Of a stretch of 64,000 nt of DNA, positions 1 through 7,616 are shown one piece after another (position 1 is the first letter of the stretch; each line of letters begins with the position of its first letter). Where the stretch lies: the NCBI GenBank assembly GCA_036494545.1, contig DASXOB010000013.1:124001-188000 (forward strand), written 5' to 3'. The DNA comes from JAICXG01 sp036494545. GTDB lineage: Bacteria; Verrucomicrobiota; Verrucomicrobiia; Chthoniobacterales; UBA10450. The position numbers and the translations under genes were made by a program. The notes under the pieces are model-generated. The model saw only the letters and a program-made list of their open reading frames with translations, did no database searches and was not told the origin of the DNA.

Positions 1-120
1 TATGCAGAGCGAGCCAAGAGTCATAAGGTTGAAGTCTCGGGCGCCAGTCACGCTGTTTACGTTTCCAGGCCGAAGGAAGTGGCAGCCGTCATCGAAGATG
101 CGGCGAACTCAGTTAACTAG
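1..120 (+). CDS. alpha/beta hydrolase, C-terminal end (partial)
   Basis: The window opens inside a reading frame that runs from base 1 to the TAG at 118-120 and encodes 39 residues. The segment GASHAVYVSRP matches the region around the catalytic histidine of RutD/esterase-type alpha/beta hydrolases. A long helix follows (about PKEVAAVIEDAANSV). The same arrangement, SSHVPMLSQPERVLDVIRAA, ends the complete hydrolase at 4395-5072, so the two are probably paralogues. The 5' part lies outside the window, so the nucleophile cannot be checked. It is called from the C-terminal pattern only. Confidence 0.6.
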   Translation, partial: YAERAKSHKVEVSGASHAVYVSRPKEVAAVIEDAANSVN

Positions 121-208
121 TTGGGTGCACGAGTTGATTCACAATAGAGAAACAGGGGCGCCGACTAGCTCGGGTTCATAGGAACTAGTCGAATTCGACC
201 TAACGTTC

Positions 209-811
209 TCACAGGACGCGCAGCGCCATTTTGGCAATTCGCCGTAATTCATTTCGACTCGCGCCATTGGCTCCCTGCACTGCCATTCCTTGCAGCACAG
301 TCATGACATAACGCGCCAGCTCGGCCGGGTCGGCTTGTGGCAAGAGATCCCCTTCCAGCTTCGCTCGCTCAAGGCGACGACGCAGCGCAACTTCGCTGGC
401 CGCGCGCCGCGCCGCAGTTTCCTTCTGAACGGACCCAGCCGAATCTCCGCAAGCCAGCGCACCCTGGACCAGGAGGCATCCTGCTGGAAGCCGCGGATCG
501 CTCGCCATATTGGCGGCGCCGAATAGAATTTTCTCGATAACTTCCCGCGCCTTCGCCGCTGCAAGAGCTTTGGCAAAATAGGCCAGCGGCCCGTTCGCAT
601 ATCGATCAAGAACCTTGCGGAAGAGCTGTTCCTTGTTGCCGAAGGCAGCGTAGAGACTCGGTCGATTAATCCTCATGGCCCGCGTCAGGTCAGAGAGCGC
701 TGCGCCCTCATAACCTTTCGCCCAAAAGACGTGCATGGCGCGTTCGAGCGCCACCTCGGCATCGAAGGCACGCGGTCGTCCGGGAGGTGCCGGAGCATCT
801 TTTAATTTCAT
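209..811 (-). CDS. TetR/AcrR family transcriptional regulator
   Basis: A 200-residue one-component repressor. The N-terminal helix-turn-helix lies at about residues 36-64, with recognition-helix sequence INRPSLYAAFGNKEQLF, which is typical of TetR proteins. The all-helical C-terminal half is the presumed ligand and dimer domain. The ATG at 811 begins MKLKDAP and puts the DNA-binding domain at the usual distance from the N-terminus. An ATG at 832 is an alternative, and the open frame further upstream overlaps the divergent gene and is not needed. The gene is divergent from the SDR gene at 915, so it probably controls that gene cluster and itself. The ligand is unknown; the neighbours suggest an electrophile or a small aromatic or aldehyde compound, which is inference. 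Confidence 0.88.
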   Translation of the reverse strand: MKLKDAPAPPGRPRAFDAEVALERAMHVFWAKGYEGAALSDLTRAMRINRPSLYAAFGNKEQLFRKVLDRYANGPLAYFAKALAAAKAREVIEKILFGAANMASDPRLPAGCLLVQGALACGDSAGSVQKETAARRAASEVALRRRLERAKLEGDLLPQADPAELARYVMTVLQGMAVQGANGASRNELRRIAKMALRVL

Positions 812-861
812 ACCGATGAGTAAATAAATCATTTGACAGAGTTTTGTCCATCGCTGAGTTT

Positions 862-877
862 TATACCGTTCGATACA
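862..877. promoter_or_regulatory. candidate TetR operator between divergent genes
   Basis: The 103-bp gap between the TetR start (811) and the SDR start (915) contains TACCG-TT-CGATA (864-875). This is an inverted repeat with one mismatch from the TACCG-NN-CGGTA form common for TetR-family operators. It sits where a repressor would block both promoters. A TTGACA hexamer at 833-838 could serve as a -35 element, but no convincing -10 follows at 17 bp. This is pattern evidence only. Confidence 0.35.
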
Positions 878-914
878 TAATGAATCAAAACTTAGAGGAA
901 ACAGGAGACAAACC

Positions 915-1658
915 ATGAATAGGAGACTGGAAGGAAAAATTGCACTTATCACCGGCGGCTCGCGCGGCATTGGCGCTGCCATCGCCAAACGCCTGGCGGC
1001 GGACGGGGCGAACGTAGCCATCACCTACTCGAAAGGCGCCGATTCGGCCGCCGCAGTTGTTAAGGAGATTGAACGCGACGGTGGAAAGGCGATCGCGATT
1101 CAGGCCGACGCTACCGATGCCGACGCCGGCACAGCCGCCGTCGAAAAGACCGTGGCGACATTCGGCAAACTAGACGTCCTGGTAAACAATGCCGGCACCG
1201 CGATTCCAAAACCGTTTGAGGAGACCACGCTGGAGGAAATGGATCGCGTACTCGACATCAACGTCCGCGGCGTTTTCATCGCCACGCAGGCGGCGCTGAA
1301 GCACATGAAAAGTGGCGGCCGCATCGTCATGATCGGCTCCTGTCTCGGTGAACGTGTCCCGGTGCCCGGCCTGGCGCCCTACTCAGCCACCAAGGGAGCC
1401 GTGAAGATATTTACTCAGGCGCTAGCCCGAGAGATCGGCAGCCGCGGCATTACCGTTAACAACGTGCAGCCTGGTCCGATCGACACGGATTTGAATCCGA
1501 GCACGAGCGAGTTTGCGGTGCCGCAGAAGGCCGCCACAGCACTCAACCGCTTCGGGAATGTCAATGAGGTCGCCGCATTGGTGGCGTTTGTCGCCGGCCC
1601 GGAATCCTCCTACATCACGGGAGCAAGTCTTACCGTGGATGGTGGAATGAATGCTTGA
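915..1658 (+). CDS. SDR family oxidoreductase (FabG-like)
   Basis: A complete classical short-chain dehydrogenase/reductase of 247 residues. The cofactor motif TGGSRGIG is at 13-20, NNAG at 91-94, and the catalytic Ser/Tyr/Lys at about 142, 156 and 160 (YSATK). The C-terminal GASLTVDGGMNA is standard for the FabG-like group. An AGGAGA ribosome site lies about 8 bases before the ATG. It is the first gene of a same-strand cluster reaching 5072 and is divergent from the TetR gene. The family reduces carbonyls or oxidises alcohols with NAD(P); the substrate cannot be read from the sequence. Confidence 0.92.
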   Translation: MNRRLEGKIALITGGSRGIGAAIAKRLAADGANVAITYSKGADSAAAVVKEIERDGGKAIAIQADATDADAGTAAVEKTVATFGKLDVLVNNAGTAIPKPFEETTLEEMDRVLDINVRGVFIATQAALKHMKSGGRIVMIGSCLGERVPVPGLAPYSATKGAVKIFTQALAREIGSRGITVNNVQPGPIDTDLNPSTSEFAVPQKAATALNRFGNVNEVAALVAFVAGPESSYITGASLTVDGGMNA

Positions 1659-1675
1659 ACCAAAGGAGAAATGAT

Positions 1676-2647
1676 ATGCGCGCAATGAGAGCCGAAACAT
1701 TTAGTGGTTATGAAGGGCTGAAGCTCATCGAACTTCCAAAACCGGCGGTTACAAATGGGAAAGTGCTTGTGCGAATCACCGCAGCCGGTGTCACTCCGCT
1801 CGACCATACGATCATCTCGGGCAAATTCCACGCCTCGAAGGCGCCGTTAGTCCTGGGCAACGAAGGAGCAGGCGTGGTGGAGGACGGAGGCGGAACGGAC
1901 TTTCCCTTTGGCTCACGCGTGATGTTCTTCGGCGCCTATGGCGCTTTCGAGGACGGAACCTATAGTGAGTCGGTTTCCGTCCGGAAAGAAGACCTTTGCC
2001 TGATTCCTGACAATGTCGACGACATAAGTGCCGCAGGTATCCCGGTCGCCTATCTCACCGCGCAGGTGGCTCTTACTCTGGCTGATTTTCGGCCAGGTAA
2101 AACTGTTCTGGCGCCGGCGATCGGCGGATCGATCGGCAATGCAGTAACGCAATTGGCGCGCGCCTTGGGCGCAAAACACGCCATCTCAAGCACGACCAAT
2201 CATGCGAAAGCCGAGCAGGCTAAGGCGCTCGGATTCAATGAGGTCATCGACACCTCGTTGGAGAAGTTGGCTGACGGCGTGCGCCGTATCACGAGTGGCT
2301 ACGGCGCAGACATTGTGATCGACGGAATCGGTGGTGACGTCTTGAGTGAGGCGCTGGGAGCGCTTGCGTCGGAAGGACGCGTCACAACCCTGGGATATTC
2401 CGCAGGCCGTAAGACAACTATTGACGTGACAAATCTCATCGTGCCACAGGCCAGCATCCGAGGTCTCAACATGTTCGCTCAGCCGAAGGCGGCCATTACT
2501 GACGCTTGGAAAGTTATTGTGTCTCTACTCAAATCCAGCGCGATCAAGCCGATCGTGGCTAAGACCTTTCCGCTGGCAGAAGCAGCGACTGCTCTTCGTT
2601 ACTTAGTTGAGGGCCGCCCGTTCGGCAGAGTCGTCCTAACAATCTGA
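1676..2647 (+). CDS. MDR family NADP-dependent oxidoreductase (quinone oxidoreductase-like)
   Basis: A medium-chain dehydrogenase/reductase of 323 residues. The N-terminal GroES-like domain contains GNEGAG at 61-66. The Rossmann part contains AIGGSIG at about 148-154 and a GYGADIVIDGIGG segment. The catalytic-zinc cysteine and histidine of true alcohol dehydrogenases are not evident, which favours the zinc-independent quinone oxidoreductase or enoyl reductase branch. The ATG at 1676 is chosen because AAGGAGA lies 7 bases upstream; an in-frame TTG at 1655 overlaps the SDR stop and is less likely. The 17-nt spacing after the SDR gene indicates one transcript. Confidence 0.87.
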   Translation: MRAMRAETFSGYEGLKLIELPKPAVTNGKVLVRITAAGVTPLDHTIISGKFHASKAPLVLGNEGAGVVEDGGGTDFPFGSRVMFFGAYGAFEDGTYSESVSVRKEDLCLIPDNVDDISAAGIPVAYLTAQVALTLADFRPGKTVLAPAIGGSIGNAVTQLARALGAKHAISSTTNHAKAEQAKALGFNEVIDTSLEKLADGVRRITSGYGADIVIDGIGGDVLSEALGALASEGRVTTLGYSAGRKTTIDVTNLIVPQASIRGLNMFAQPKAAITDAWKVIVSLLKSSAIKPIVAKTFPLAEAATALRYLVEGRPFGRVVLTI

Positions 2648-2671
2648 GGATTTCCAAAAGGAGAGCGAAAC

Positions 2672-3046
2672 ATGAAAGAAAAACAGATTAAGAGTCCAGG
2701 TTCCGATCATCCGATTTCGATCCAGCATAATCCCTCTCGGGTTGTCGTATCGGTCGCGGGTCATGTGATTGCCGATACTCGTAGCGCTCTGACACTTCGG
2801 GAAGCGGACTACTCACCAGTTCAGTACATTCCGCGTGAGGACGTTGATTTCGCTGAGTTGGAAAAGACAGATCACGCGACCTACTGCCCGTATAAAGGCG
2901 ATTGCACTTACTACAGCGTTCCCGCTGGCGGACAGAAATCAGTCAACGCGGTCTGGACGTACGAGGATCCATATCCGGCGGTTGCGCAAATCAAAGGACA
3001 CGTCGCGTTCTATTCCGACCGAATCGATAAGATCGCAGAGCGATGA
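2672..3046 (+). CDS. DUF427 domain protein
   Basis: A 124-residue protein matching DUF427. The family signature CPYKGDCTYYS is at residues 72-82, preceded by RSALTLREADYSPVQYIP and followed by a WTYEDPYP segment. DUF427 proteins are small soluble beta proteins of unknown biochemical role, often found beside oxidoreductases. An AAAGGAGAG ribosome site precedes the ATG. The gene is third in the TetR-associated cluster, 24 nt after the MDR gene. Confidence 0.88.
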   Translation: MKEKQIKSPGSDHPISIQHNPSRVVVSVAGHVIADTRSALTLREADYSPVQYIPREDVDFAELEKTDHATYCPYKGDCTYYSVPAGGQKSVNAVWTYEDPYPAVAQIKGHVAFYSDRIDKIAER

Positions 3047-3056
3047 GGAAATTATC

Positions 3057-3458
3057 ATGAGCCAAACGTTACAGGAGAAAAACAAAGCGCTGGTGCTCGA
3101 CGCCTTCGACACGTTGTTTAATAAGAGGGACTACGCCGCCGCTGAGAAGTTTTGGTCGCCGAACTACATCCAGCACAGCGCGCACATCCCTCCCGGTCGA
3201 GATGGTTTATTCAACCTGATCAAAGCCAGCCCACCTTCACTGAGATACGAACATGGATTGATCATGGCTGAAGGCGATTTTGTGACGGTGCATGGGAGGT
3301 ATTTAAACACCGGTCTGCCGGCGAACTGGATCGTTGCCGACATCGTAAGAATTGAAAACAGCCTTTTGGCGGAACACTGGGATGTCATTCAAGACGAAGC
3401 CACAAGGGAGCAATCCAAAAGCGGAAATCCGATGTTTGGCAGAGATTTTCCCAAATGA
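3057..3458 (+). CDS. SnoaL-like / NTF2-fold protein
   Basis: A 133-residue protein with the layout of SnoaL-type polyketide cyclase-like proteins. It starts with a helix (KALVLDAFDTLFNKRDYAAAEKFWSP), followed by YIQHSAHIPPGRDGL, and ends with HWDVIQDE and an NPMFGRDF tail. These are cone-shaped alpha+beta barrels that bind small hydrophobic ligands, and some are enzymes. The ATG at 3057 is preceded by a GAGGAA site that overlaps the end of the DUF427 gene. The last bases overlap the next gene by ATGA, so the two are translationally coupled. Confidence 0.82.
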   Translation: MSQTLQEKNKALVLDAFDTLFNKRDYAAAEKFWSPNYIQHSAHIPPGRDGLFNLIKASPPSLRYEHGLIMAEGDFVTVHGRYLNTGLPANWIVADIVRIENSLLAEHWDVIQDEATREQSKSGNPMFGRDFPK

Positions 3459-3835
3459 AGAAACAAACCATCTCCTACAGCATATCGGCCTTGCTGATCC
3501 GCAATCTTCAAGATGTCTTTGGTGAAAACGATCCGGCGCGTCGGCGCGCAGCTATCGACGAGATTTGGACCGAAGACGGCGTGTTCTACGACCCAAAAAC
3601 AGGCGTCCACCGTGGCCGCGACGAGATCGATCGCGTCGCGGGCGCGATCAAAGCTACTCACCCTGACTTTCAATATCGGCCGATTGCTGAACCCGAGGAA
3701 TTGGGCGATGGCGGCCGGGTCAAATGGGTAGCGGGCCGTCCTGGTGAAGCGCCAGCTTACGCCGGGACTGATTTTATCATCGCCCGGGACGGCGGGATTG
3801 CCGCCCTTTATCTCTTTTTCGACAAGCTACCCTGA
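3455..3835 (+). CDS. SnoaL-like / NTF2-fold protein, second copy
   Basis: A 126-residue protein whose ATG overlaps the stop of the preceding SnoaL-like gene (ATGA at 3455-3458). The pattern is again NTF2-like: an N-terminal helix, IWTEDGVFYDPKTGVHRGRDEID, a central HPDFQYRP strand, a WVAGRP strand and a final LYLFFDKLP strand. It differs clearly from its neighbour in sequence, so it is an old paralogue or an independent member of the fold. No catalytic function can be assigned. Expression is probably tied to the preceding gene. Confidence 0.78.
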   Translation: MKKQTISYSISALLIRNLQDVFGENDPARRRAAIDEIWTEDGVFYDPKTGVHRGRDEIDRVAGAIKATHPDFQYRPIAEPEELGDGGRVKWVAGRPGEAPAYAGTDFIIARDGGIAALYLFFDKLP

Positions 3836-3851
3836 ACCGGACTCTGCCGTG

Positions 3852-4352
3852 ATGAAGACTCTGACGAAACAAATCAATGTTGAACGCGTAAGTGTTACTT
3901 CGCGCAAGTCTTTGCAAGACGTGTTGTCGAAGTTCGATGCCGCGGTGGGACATCCCGACATTCAGGAATTCTGGAAGGGGGTGAGTGCGGCCACGACGAA
4001 TGTTGAAATGAAGAAGGTGATTCAGTCAGCGCTTGGGCCTTCCGGATTCATGGAGTTTGCGCGCTTCGATCATGGCGGAGTCGTGCACAAAGGAAAGACC
4101 GGCGACCATCCAAAAGTCTTTCGGCTCGTGATCGGCAATCCGCTGATCATGCGGGAAATGGTGAAACACGTACCCGATGCCGGATCGTACGCGCCGGTAA
4201 CCATTTTGATTAATGAACGCCCGGATGGCGTTCATCTCTCATACGACAGAGTAGCAAGCTTCCTCGCGCCTTACGAAAACGCGGAAGCTCTTAAAGTCGC
4301 TAAGGATCTGGACGCAAAAGTTGAAGCCTTGCTAGCCGCGGCTGCGGCCTAA
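3852..4352 (+). CDS. DUF302 domain protein
   Basis: A 166-residue protein with a DUF302-like core. The segment VERVSVTSRKSLQDVLSKFDAAVG opens the domain, and RLVIGNPLIMREMVKHVPDAGSYAPVTILI is the conserved hydrophobic strand-helix-strand. DUF302 proteins are small soluble proteins of unknown function, sometimes linked to redox or heavy-metal contexts. The ATG at 3852 is used (a GTG at 3849 is adjacent), 16 nt after the previous stop. The extra N-terminal lead of about 15 residues and the alanine-rich tail add nothing interpretable. Confidence 0.75.
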   Translation: MKTLTKQINVERVSVTSRKSLQDVLSKFDAAVGHPDIQEFWKGVSAATTNVEMKKVIQSALGPSGFMEFARFDHGGVVHKGKTGDHPKVFRLVIGNPLIMREMVKHVPDAGSYAPVTILINERPDGVHLSYDRVASFLAPYENAEALKVAKDLDAKVEALLAAAAA

Positions 4353-4394
4353 CGAATTTCAAAGCAAACCACGAACAAGAGAAAGAAAATAAAT

Positions 4395-5072
4395 ATGGCT
4401 ACAAAACCAGGTATTGTATTCGCTCACGGACTGTGGGCCGATGGCTCCTGCTTCAGTAAACTGATCGTTCCCCTTCAAGCGGAGGGGTATGAATGTATTG
4501 CGGCGCAGTACGGCCTCAACACAACGGCAGAGGACGTCGCCGTAACGAAAGCGACGATCGGCCGGGTGAGCGGCCCCGTTATCCTCGTCGGCCACTCTTA
4601 CGGCGGAACCGTCATCACCGGTGCTGGAACCGACGATCGCGTTGTCGGACTGGTTTACATCTGCGCGCTTGCTCCGGACGCCGATGAAACGTCCCAGACA
4701 CAGCAGTCCAAGTTTCCGAAGACCGACGTCTTCTCCCACATAGAAGTGTTGGATGGACGTATCTGGCTGCGTCCGGAGGGCACAAAGTATTTTTGCGGAG
4801 ACCTTTCGGAGCAGGAGCAGAAGCTCGTTTGGGCGACCCAGGGTGTGCCCAAACCCGATCTGTTCGAGGCGAAAGCCGGGGGAACTGCCTGGAAGTCGAA
4901 ACCGAGCTGGTACATCGTCGGCACAAAAGACCAAACCGTGCATCCCGATCTGGAGCGCGCCATGGCCAAGCGCATGGGCGCAACCACCTACGAGCTCGAC
5001 AGCAGCCACGTGCCGATGCTCTCGCAACCGGAACGCGTCCTCGATGTGATCCGTGCCGCGGCGAACGCGTGA
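4395..5072 (+). CDS. alpha/beta hydrolase
   Basis: A 225-residue hydrolase. It has the oxyanion HG at residues 11-12, the nucleophile elbow GHSYGG at 66-71 (Ser68), and a C-terminal SSHVPMLSQP whose histidine (about 205) is the likely catalytic base. The family includes small esterases and salicylate-esterase-like proteins. It is the last gene of the TetR-associated cluster, 42 nt after the DUF302 gene, and resembles the partial hydrolase at 1-120. Its substrate is not evident. Confidence 0.88.
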   Translation: MATKPGIVFAHGLWADGSCFSKLIVPLQAEGYECIAAQYGLNTTAEDVAVTKATIGRVSGPVILVGHSYGGTVITGAGTDDRVVGLVYICALAPDADETSQTQQSKFPKTDVFSHIEVLDGRIWLRPEGTKYFCGDLSEQEQKLVWATQGVPKPDLFEAKAGGTAWKSKPSWYIVGTKDQTVHPDLERAMAKRMGATTYELDSSHVPMLSQPERVLDVIRAAANA

Positions 5073-5147
5073 TCAAAGCTGACTGGCTCGCCCTACAAAT
5101 AATTCCACGAATCGCCAAGGCAGTGCCCGTGCGGCTCGCACCTCGGA

Positions 5148-5885
5148 CTAACTTTGTGCCGTGGGACGGACAATAATCTCGCCCACGTCAACATCGGCCG
5201 GCTGCTCAATCGCAAATACCATGGCCCGGGCGATCGCGTCGGGCGAGATCCCCATTTTGTCCATGCTATCGCGGATCTGGCCCTTTATTTCCGGACTGGT
5301 CATGGATTCCGTGAGGTTCGTGTTCACGAACCCCGGTGTAATGATCGTCACGCGCAACTTGTCGCCGGCCTCCTGGCGCAAGCCCTCGGAGATCGCGCGC
5401 ACGGCAAACTTCGTGCCGGCATAAACCGCCATGTTCGGGTGGACGCTAATGCCGGCCGTAGAAGCGGTGTTGACGAAATGTCCGAAACCCTGCTTGCGAA
5501 ACACGGGCAACGCTGCGGCGATGCCGTAGAGAACACCTTTGATGTTGATATCGATCATGTTTTCCCAATCCTCCACCCGCAGGTCATCGAGAGGGGAGAT
5601 CGGCCCAATGCCGGCGTTGTTGATCAGAACGTCAAGCTTGCCGTAACGCTCGCACGCCAGGTTGACGAGACTCGTTAGGTCTTCGCGCCGTCTCACATCG
5701 GTTTGTGCATAGGCCGCCTCGCCCCCCGCATCCGTGATCCGGCGAGCGATAGCCTCGAGCCGATCCAATCCGCGCGCGCCGAGGACGACCTTCGCGTCGT
5801 GTTCAGCGAGCATGACCGCAGCCGCTTCGCCTATTCCACTACTCGCACCGGTAATGACGACGACCTTGTCCTTAATTCCCGCCAT
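5148..5885 (-). CDS. SDR family oxidoreductase
   Basis: A 245-residue classical SDR convergent to the hydrolase at 4395. It has TGASSGIG at 12-19, NNAG at 89-92, and Ser142, Tyr155 and Lys159 (YAGTK). The tail IEQPADVDVGEIIVRPT is typical of the NADP-dependent YdfG/sepiapterin-reductase-like group. The ATG at 5885 begins MAGIKDKVVVITG, the usual SDR spacing. An in-frame ATG 63 bases upstream (5948) would add a non-conserved leader and is disfavoured. It is transcribed alone. Confidence 0.88.
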   Translation of the reverse strand: MAGIKDKVVVITGASSGIGEAAAVMLAEHDAKVVLGARGLDRLEAIARRITDAGGEAAYAQTDVRRREDLTSLVNLACERYGKLDVLINNAGIGPISPLDDLRVEDWENMIDINIKGVLYGIAAALPVFRKQGFGHFVNTASTAGISVHPNMAVYAGTKFAVRAISEGLRQEAGDKLRVTIITPGFVNTNLTESMTSPEIKGQIRDSMDKMGISPDAIARAMVFAIEQPADVDVGEIIVRPTAQS

Positions 5886-6378
5886 GAAGTTTGTCTTCCA
5901 ACTTTCTTCGATTTCAAAGGCTCTGCTTATGATCTCGGCGACGCCCACCGATGATTGATGTAAATGTCAGGTGCGGGCCCATCCCTAGATCTTTTCCTCG
6001 TCGCTTTATCGTGGGACGCTAACAGGGTGTTTGAACGTATCAACATCCGGCAACAGCGCATGGCAGATGCAGATCATCCGCACGACATCGCCTTCTTAGT
6101 AAAGGGCAATGCTGTTTTACGAGCATGTTGAGGTCGTCACAAGCCGGGCGGGATCAAACCAACTCGTGCGGACTTTCGGGCCAGAGTTGTTATTAGAGTA
6201 TCTCATGCGGGACCATACGAGGGTCCAATTTGAACAAACTTTACTGCCGTAGTTGCAGAAAATTTCGGAACTTCATCCGAAACGTGTCTGCTGAGCGTGG
6301 CGCAAATCGAAAGACAGGATCTCCTCGATGTGATTCTACCTATCGTGACTGAGATTGTCGGTCGCCCGGGCAGAGGCC
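5886..6378. other. gene-free stretch
   Basis: About 490 bases upstream of the SDR gene at 5148 without a convincing gene. A short plus-strand frame starting near 6297 runs antisense through the MarR remnant and has no recognisable domain. No hairpin followed by a T-run was found by eye. Confidence 0.5.
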
Positions 6379-6518
6379 GTTTACTTGAGAGTTACGGCCG
6401 CGCGTCTGCCCAATTTTTTCAAGAGCCGCAGCAAGGTCAGGCGTTGGTTTTTTTGAATGGTTGCGGGCTACATCTTACAACGCGGCGGCGCACTCGCCAA
6501 ATCCCCGGGTGATCGGCG
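6379..6518 (-). pseudogene. remnant of a MarR-family gene 3' end
   Basis: This segment aligns end to end with the 3' end of the intact MarR gene (7085-7223, same orientation) at roughly three quarters identity with two short gaps. Read on the minus strand it still gives ITRGFGE, then an internal TAA, then RLTLLRLLKKLG and a terminal LK-stop at the same place as in the intact gene. The internal stop and the absence of the upstream coding region make it a decayed partial duplicate. Together with the intact copy it flanks the DUF4160/DUF2442 pair as a direct repeat. Confidence 0.8.
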
Positions 6519-6573
6519 AGGTAGCACTGTTGTAAACTCGACTGCCCGAAATTGATTCGGTAAAATAGATGAA

Positions 6574-6808
6574 ATGCCAACCATCTTCGAGCAGGAAGGC
6601 TATCGATTTTTCTTCTACAGCAACGAGCATGAGCCAATCCACGTGCATGGTGCGGCGCGGAGGTGGTGAAGCGATCTTCGCAATCGAAGAAGAGGTCGCC
6701 CTAAGGGAGTCGGCAGGATTGAAGGTGCAGGAGCTTGCACGGGCGCAGCAGCGTGCTGAAGAGAATAAGGGTCTTATTATTGAGCGTTGGCATGAACACC
6801 GTAACTGA
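6574..6808 (+). pseudogene. DUF4160 domain protein, frameshifted
   Basis: The first frame starts at ATG 6574 and gives MPTIFEQEGYRFFFYSNEHE followed by PIHVHG, the diagnostic N-terminal half of DUF4160. It then runs into a TGA near 6669. The second half continues in the +1 frame as RRGGGEAIFAIEEEVALRES and ends at 6808. Removing one base just after the HVH codons (about 6649) would restore a normal product of about 77 residues. DUF4160 proteins are usually paired with DUF2442 proteins, as here, in a toxin-antitoxin-like layout whose function is unproven. Decay and a sequencing indel are both possible. Confidence 0.82.
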
Positions 6809-7031
6809 TCTCGGCCAATCCGCTGTTTTCCGCGACGGACAGATCATTGTCGCGATGGAAAGTGGGACTGAGATTCGATTCCCGGTGGCTGACAATCCTC
6901 GGCTCGCGGCAGGCAGTTCCGGTCAGCTTAATCATATCGAATTGTCGCCTTTTGGGCTTCACTGGCCCGAGCTCGATGAAGACCTTTCTTTCCGCGGGCT
7001 CTTACAACGCGATCACGGACAGCGCCGATAG
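6792..7031 (+). CDS. DUF2442 domain protein
   Basis: A 79-residue protein with the DUF2442 pattern: an early strand pair (VFRDGQIIVAMESGTEIRFP), a central PRL segment and the signature GLHWPELDEDLSFRGLL near the C-terminus. Its ATG at 6792 overlaps the last 17 bases of the DUF4160 frame, so the two are translationally coupled. DUF4160/DUF2442 pairs occur widely in mobile or accessory regions. The antitoxin-like role is a guess from gene pairing. The last residues (RDHGQRR) look like neutral extension. Confidence 0.82.
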   Translation: MNTVTDLGQSAVFRDGQIIVAMESGTEIRFPVADNPRLAAGSSGQLNHIELSPFGLHWPELDEDLSFRGLLQRDHGQRR

Positions 7032-7086
7032 CAGCCTGGCCTTCTCGCCTTCACACGGGTGATGCGCGAACGAGTGCCGAATTCGT

Positions 7087-7548
7087 TTACTTATGAGTCT
7101 CGGCCGCGTGTTTCCCCAATTTTTTCAGAAGCCGCAGCAATGTGAGCCGTTCGTATTTTGAAAGGATGCGGGCCAAATCTTCCATGGCAGCGGCGTGTTC
7201 GCCAAATCCGCGGGTAATCAGCGCCCGTCCTTTGGGTGTCAGTTCCACCCGGCGGACGCGACGGTCGCCAGCGTGATCGTTCCGCGAGACGAGGCCTTTC
7301 TTAACGAGCCGATCGACGGCTACACTGATGGAGCCGGGAGTGAGCCAAACTTTCGGGCCGATCGTGTTCACGGGGAGCGGGCCTTTATTGAGGAGGACTT
7401 CCAGGACGCGAAAATCGGAGTCGCCTAGTTCTGTGCGCTTGATGCTCTCGGCCGCGTGCGGGAGCAGCGCCTGAAAGGCCTTCATGAAAACGAGCCAGAC
7501 ATGCACGCCGGAGGAGTCCTGCTTTTTGGTGGTTCGCTTCGTTTTCAT
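7087..7548 (-). CDS. MarR family transcriptional regulator
   Basis: A 153-residue winged-helix regulator. Helices LGDSDFRVLEVLLNKGPLPVNTIGPKV and the recognition helix TPGSISVAVDRLVKKGLV are followed by the wing DRRVRRVELTPKGRALI, and dimerisation helices end in RLTLLRLLKKLGKHAAETHK. MarR proteins are homodimers that bind inverted repeats and release on binding phenolics or oxidants. The gene is divergent from the DoxX gene with a 68-bp gap carrying a symmetrical operator (7573-7590), so it very likely controls that gene and itself. A decayed copy of its 3' end lies at 6379-6518. Confidence 0.92.
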   Translation of the reverse strand: MKTKRTTKKQDSSGVHVWLVFMKAFQALLPHAAESIKRTELGDSDFRVLEVLLNKGPLPVNTIGPKVWLTPGSISVAVDRLVKKGLVSRNDHAGDRRVRRVELTPKGRALITRGFGEHAAAMEDLARILSKYERLTLLRLLKKLGKHAAETHK

Positions 7549-7561
7549 TAAAAATAGTGAC

Positions 7562-7601
7562 TTGACGACAATTATATTGATGTAAATATACTTTAAGTCA
7601 A
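7562..7601. promoter_or_regulatory. face-to-face marR/doxX promoters with shared operator
   Basis: Plus strand: TTGACG (7562-7567), 17 bp, AATATA (7585-7590). Minus strand: TTGACT (7601-7596), 17 bp, AATATA (7578-7573). The two -10 elements form a perfect inverted repeat, TATATT-N6-AATATA (7573-7590), centred between the two -35 elements. A MarR dimer there would cover both -10 boxes at once. Predicted starts leave leaders of about 20 nt for both genes. This is an inference from spacing and symmetry. Confidence 0.65.
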
Positions 7602-7616
7602 TTGAATAATCTTAAC

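Noticed and set aside
833..881. TTGACA with CATAAT as a promoter of the SDR cluster
   Set aside because: The two hexamers are 37 bp apart, so they cannot form one promoter; only the dyad operator candidate was kept.
4359..5027. Minus-strand frame of 222 codons opposite the alpha/beta hydrolase
   Set aside because: No domain; the plus strand has an intact GHSYGG hydrolase.
6297..6512. Plus-strand open frame of 71 codons
   Set aside because: It is antisense to the MarR remnant and its translation matches nothing; the minus-strand similarity to the intact marR explains the segment.
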